Part shown: positions 15,833 through 18,362 of the stretch, in pieces | Layout: every line of letters starts with the position of its first letter | Position numbering within the stretch: the first letter of the stretch is position 1 | Origin: Pseudomonadales bacterium | GTDB taxonomy: Bacteria > Pseudomonadota > Gammaproteobacteria > Pseudomonadales > DT-91 | Length of the DNA stretch: 18,362 nt | Reading direction: 5' to 3' | Assembly: GCA_013215025.1 (NCBI GenBank) | Contig: JABSRR010000142.1 | Coordinates: 1 to 18,362 of the forward strand | The notes under the pieces: generated by a model | Told to the model about the DNA's origin: nothing | The model's database searches: none | The model's input: only the letters and a program-made list of their open reading frames with translations | Made by a program: the position numbers and the translations under genes

Positions 15833-15880
15833 CTGCTGGTTTGTAGTTAGCATCCTAGCTCCTCTACAGCAGAATTTTTT
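15833..15880 (+). terminator. Hairpin plus T6 tract in the leader of the 15927 gene
   Basis: CTGCTG (15833-15838) pairs with CAGCAG (15867-15872), enclosing a second stem AGTTAG-CATC-CTAGCT (15845-15860). AATTTTTT follows at 15873-15880, as in an intrinsic terminator. A competing fold exists: GGAGC (15824-15828) with GCTCC (15858-15862) and ATGCT (15830-15834) with AGCAT (15849-15853). This is attenuator-like, or the end of a small RNA. Confidence 0.38.
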
Positions 15881-15883
15881 AGC

Positions 15884-15899
15884 AATACACTAGTGTATT
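15884..15899. promoter_or_regulatory. Perfect 16-bp palindrome, candidate operator
   Basis: AATACACTAGTGTATT is identical to its reverse complement across all 16 bases. It lies 27 nt before the ATG at 15927, between the T tract and the start. A dimeric regulator such as a TetR-type protein could bind, though no regulator gene is in the window and I do not match the site to a known one. Confidence 0.4.
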
Positions 15900-15926
15900 A
15901 CGATGCGGTAAATAATGATTTAGGTA

Positions 15927-17006
15927 ATGAGTATCATGTTAATCGATATTGAAAGCGCCGAACAAAGCCAATCGCTGGCCAATGTGAGCAGCGATAAGTT
16001 AATGCATATTCTGAAACACCAGTGTGACCAACGACAGCGCAGAATCAGCACCCTACCGCACCAGCAAGCCTTGGAGCTTTTATTTGCTCAATTTCTGTTT
16101 CAGTACTACGGCCAGCAATCGTTTATTCAATCGCCTGCGATTGACAAAATTATGCAACATTTCATTAAACCGTCAGCGCGCCAGCAATACACCGACCGTT
16201 TCAGTGCCGAACTACAGCAATGTTTACACCATTGCGTGCAGGCTAAAAATAGTGAGGACTTACTCAAAAGATTATCATTAGATCAAGCCGCGATGCAGCA
16301 GCTGGGCGAGTTAAGCAAGTTATTACTGACACATCAGTTATTAAAACCTCAACAACAGCGCTTTCAATCAACCCGCGCACAGCTTGCCGGATTAGATATT
16401 ACCGCTTTACAAATACTGTGCTGTGCGAATGTGATTTATAGCGCATTACTCGTTGAGCCTGAGGCCGAACAAAACTTACTGCAGCAGGCGATTTTTCAAG
16501 AGGGTTTAGAATCAGCGTTTATTGCTGAACATGTAGCCAAGCAATTTTCTTTAGCGCCGCTGCAGCTCGCGCTCTGCACCTTTGTACGCAGCATCAATTT
16601 ATTGCTAATGCATGAGTTTTGTCAGCAACATGCGCTGATCCAGCAGCCAAGTGATAAACCCAAGCCCAACACTGCGCAGCGTGCTGGCATCACCAGTGAA
16701 AAAAGTATCCCTTCGGCCGATGCGTTTAAAACCGTTTATAGCTTTCTGACCAAACTAGACTATTGGTTAGCCAAAGACTTAGGCTTAGATGACAATATTC
16801 TGTATATATTAAAGTACGCCTTTGTTGAGAAATCTGAACTACCGATGTCGACTCGCGCATTATTTATCACCGAGCGCTGTCACTTATTGTTTAATTTATT
16901 TAAACATGGGCACATCGACGCTGATAATTTGCGCAGCAATATGCATCAGCTGGGCCTCAGAGCAGAACATTTTCCACAAATTTATCAAACCTCGACCCAG
17001 CATTAA
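15927..17006 (+). CDS. Unrecognised helical protein, 359 aa
   Basis: I do not recognise this family. The protein is soluble and predicted by eye to be almost wholly alpha-helical. It is rich in Leu, Gln, Ala and His, with no signal peptide and no convincing transmembrane helix. A helical N-terminal part (~20-235) is followed by a polar, Pro/Lys/Ser-rich linker (~240-265, QPSDKPKPNTAQR) and a smaller C-terminal helical part (~268-350, KTVYSFLTKLDYWLAKDLGL onward). No catalytic motif stands out. Two starts are possible: ATG 15927, with AGG only 2 nt before it, or ATG 15936, with the same AGG 11 nt before; neither is ideal. It precedes the ParA-type gene by 80 nt on the same strand, and its leader carries a palindrome and a terminator-like hairpin, so it may be conditionally expressed. 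That it is a real gene is supported by its length and codon use. Confidence 0.75.
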   Translation: MSIMLIDIESAEQSQSLANVSSDKLMHILKHQCDQRQRRISTLPHQQALELLFAQFLFQYYGQQSFIQSPAIDKIMQHFIKPSARQQYTDRFSAELQQCLHHCVQAKNSEDLLKRLSLDQAAMQQLGELSKLLLTHQLLKPQQQRFQSTRAQLAGLDITALQILCCANVIYSALLVEPEAEQNLLQQAIFQEGLESAFIAEHVAKQFSLAPLQLALCTFVRSINLLLMHEFCQQHALIQQPSDKPKPNTAQRAGITSEKSIPSADAFKTVYSFLTKLDYWLAKDLGLDDNILYILKYAFVEKSELPMSTRALFITERCHLLFNLFKHGHIDADNLRSNMHQLGLRAEHFPQIYQTSTQH

Positions 17007-17029
17007 TCCTGCAATTGCGCGGCAAAGGC

Positions 17030-17058
17030 TAGTCAAGCCGCCAGCAAACTCTTACAAT
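17030..17058 (+). promoter_or_regulatory. Candidate promoter of the ParA-type gene
   Basis: TAGTCA (17030-17035), 17 nt, then TACAAT (17053-17058) is a reasonable sigma-70 promoter with transcription from about 17065. It would exclude the ATG at 17057. The hairpin CAATGC-A7-GCATTG (17055-17073) overlaps the -10 and ends 2 nt before the ribosome site. Confidence 0.42.
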
Positions 17059-17086
17059 GCAAAAAAAGCATTGCCAAGGAGTTTGT

Positions 17087-17893
17087 ATGCGCCGCGTCAT
17101 ATTCAATCAAAAAGGTGGAGTAGGAAAATCTAGCATAAGCTGTAACTTGGCAGCGGTATCGGCCTCAATTGGCTATAAAACCCTGCTAGTTGACTTAGAT
17201 GTGCAAGGTAATTCGAGCTTTTATTTGGGTTACGATAGCCACACCCCAGAGCGTCGTCAAAGTCTTGATGGCAGTGTAGCAGAGCTGTTTAAACAAACAT
17301 CAGGCGGCTGGTTTGGCGCAAAAAAGCCGCTTAGCGACTTTATCTTTCACACCGAGTTCGACAATCTTCACTTAATGCCGTCTAACCCAGCTCTTGAGCA
17401 CATTGAAAAAGAACTTGAGAGCAAATATAAAATTTATAAGCTGCGTGATGCACTGGTTGAATTAAGTGAAGATTACGATCGCATCTATATCGACACCCCG
17501 CCAAATTTTAATTTTTATGCAAAGTCCGCGCTGATTGCGGCAGAGTCTGTGGTTATTCCTTTTGATTGTGATTCGTTCTCTAAAAACGCTTTATACAACT
17601 TACTAAACAATTTAGTTGAGCTGCGTGAAGACCATAATCCCAATTTGCGCATTGAAGGCATTGTAGTAAACCAATTTAATGCCCAGGCTAAGCACCCCAG
17701 TGAATTAATCGCGCAGCTGCGCGAAGAAGACTTACCGGTTCTGGACGTATTTCTTAACTCATCCGTTAAAATGAAAGAGTCGCATGCGGCGCAGCGACCA
17801 TTGGTTTACTATGCCTCTAGTCATAAGCTGACAGAACAATTTCGCGAACTGTTTGACCATATTGAAGATGTTACCGAGGCAGCTGAGGGCTGA
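17087..17893 (+). CDS. ParA/MinD-family P-loop ATPase, orphan
   Basis: This 268-aa protein is a deviant-Walker ATPase of the ParA/Soj type, which forms ATP-dependent dimers that usually bind DNA non-specifically and position cargo such as plasmids, chromosomes or protein clusters. The deviant Walker A is KGGVGKSS (9-16) with both lysines. Walker A' is [10 protein letters not shown] (35-44), and Walker B ends in IYIDTPP (133-139, D136). ATG 17087 is chosen because AAGGAG (17076-17081) lies 5 nt before it; the ATG at 17057 falls inside the -10 region and has no such site. No helix-turn-helix domain precedes the P-loop, and no ParB follows, because guaA converges 43 nt downstream. It is therefore an orphan, perhaps working with the unknown protein at 15927 (inference). 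Confidence 0.9.
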   Translation: MRRVIFNQKGGVGKSSISCNLAAVSASIGYKTLLVDLDVQGNSSFYLGYDSHTPERRQSLDGSVAELFKQTSGGWFGAKKPLSDFIFHTEFDNLHLMPSNPALEHIEKELESKYKIYKLRDALVELSEDYDRIYIDTPPNFNFYAKSALIAAESVVIPFDCDSFSKNALYNLLNNLVELREDHNPNLRIEGIVVNQFNAQAKHPSELIAQLREEDLPVLDVFLNSSVKMKESHAAQRPLVYYASSHKLTEQFRELFDHIEDVTEAAEG

Positions 17894-17912
17894 GGCTCAT
17901 TTAAGATTTTAT

Positions 17913-17934
17913 AAAGAAAACCTAATGCGTTAGG
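17913..17934 (-). terminator. Likely intrinsic terminator of guaA
   Basis: Reading the minus strand, CCTAA-CGCA-TTAGG begins 3 nt after the guaA TAG and is followed by TTTTCTTT. The stem is only 5 bp and AT-rich, so it is a weak but well-placed intrinsic terminator in the convergent gap. Confidence 0.48.
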
Positions 17935-17936
17935 AT

Positions 17937-18362
17937 CTACTCCCACTCAATCGTTGCTGGCGGCTTACTGGAAACATCATAGGCCACACGCGAAACATCA
18001 GGAATTTCATTGATGATGCGACGAGAGACGGTTTCTAATAATTCATAAGGCAGATGCGCCCAGCGTGCAGTCATAAAGTCTACCGTTTCAACCGCGCGCA
18101 GTGTAATCACCCAGGCATAACGACGCGCATCGCCAACCACACCAACCGATTTTACTGGCGTGAATACGGCAAAGGCTTGACTGGTTTTATGATACCAATC
18201 TGCATTATGTAACTCTTGCATAAAAATAGCGTCGGCTTCACGTAAGATATCAGCGTATTCTTTTTTCACTTCACCTAAAATTCTCACGCCTAGGCCAGGA
18301 CCTGGGAATGGGTGACGATAGACCATATTATAAGGTAGCCCGTATTGAAGACCTAACTTTCT
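17937..18362 (-). CDS. guaA: GMP synthase (glutamine-hydrolysing), C-terminal part
   Basis: The last 141 residues of GMP synthase, which amidates XMP to GMP with ATP and glutamine in purine synthesis. The window edge cuts off the N-terminal amidotransferase and ATP-pyrophosphatase domains; the frame runs open to position 18362, so the Met encoded at 18324-18326 is internal. What remains is the C-terminal dimerisation domain, with the near-invariant [45 protein letters not shown] and the terminal KPPATIEWE, whose residues contribute to XMP binding in known structures. The protein ends exactly where the family usually ends, so it is not truncated at this side. It is convergent with the ParA-type gene across a 43-nt gap that holds a weak terminator. 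Confidence 0.97.
   Translation of the reverse strand, partial: RKLGLQYGLPYNMVYRHPFPGPGLGVRILGEVKKEYADILREADAIFMQELHNADWYHKTSQAFAVFTPVKSVGVVGDARRYAWVITLRAVETVDFMTARWAHLPYELLETVSRRIINEIPDVSRVAYDVSSKPPATIEWE

Noticed and set aside
17057..17086. Upstream ATG giving a 10-residue longer ParA-type protein
   Set aside because: The ATG overlaps the TACAAT -10 box and has no ribosome site, whereas ATG 17087 has AAGGAG 5 nt before it and places the P-loop at the usual distance from the N-terminus.
18324..18326. Met codon as the start of a short minus-strand gene
   Set aside because: The frame continues open to the window edge, and the upstream residues [11 protein letters not shown] continue the GMP synthase sequence, so the Met is internal.
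1..18362. tRNA, rRNA, CRISPR array, insertion sequence or prophage gene
   Set aside because: Reading both strands I found no tRNA-like cloverleaf, no regular repeat-spacer array, no transposase or integrase and no phage structural protein.

Overview
The window looks like chromosomal DNA of a gammaproteobacterium, probably marine. The evidence is a GMP synthase tail ending in KPPATIEWE, a membrane GGDEF-EAL regulator, small catabolic-type genes, strong Shine-Dalgarno sites and roughly even base composition (judged by eye). The taxon is inferred from protein character only; no rRNA or other marker is present. I see no tRNA, rRNA, insertion sequence, CRISPR array or prophage gene.

Layout: (1) 1-326, 3' end of an unrecognised gene. 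(2) 595-3479, a CHASE8-like/HAMP/GGDEF/EAL cyclic-di-GMP enzyme, then 20 nt later a crotonase-fold enoyl-CoA isomerase/hydratase. (3) 3717-12993, the core of the window: five tightly packed same-strand genes with circularly permuted ATP-grasp, alpha-E, transglutaminase-like and DUF2126 amidoligase domains. (4) 13094-13576, a VOC metalloenzyme-fold protein. (5) 13735-15662, a minus-strand operon of an extended SDR, an NTF2/SnoaL-like protein and an SRPBCC protein. (6) 15927-17893, an unrecognised helical 359-aa protein and an orphan ParA-type ATPase. (7) 17937-18362, the C-terminus of guaA on the minus strand, cut by the window edge.

The five-gene cluster is the most promising candidate for a poorly described system. 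It holds two versions of one module. The first is ATP-grasp, then alpha-E, then a transglutaminase fused to a DUF2126 amidoligase. The second is an ATP-grasp/alpha-E fusion followed by a stand-alone transglutaminase. ATP-grasp and DUF2126 domains are predicted to form amide bonds, and transglutaminase-fold enzymes to cleave or exchange them, so the operon may build and trim an amide-linked metabolite, peptide or protein tag. Both transglutaminases keep a Cys-His-Asp triad. The stand-alone ATP-grasp keeps a putative metal-binding Glu-x-Asn, but the fused copy has Ala and Arg at those positions, so the two ligases may not be equivalent. The product is unknown from sequence.

The non-coding gaps contain several structured elements: paired hairpins upstream of the amidoligase operon, a perfect 10-bp stem between convergent genes, and in the 15663-15926 divergent spacer a promoter-like site, a hairpin with a T6 tract and a perfect 16-bp palindrome just before the unknown gene.
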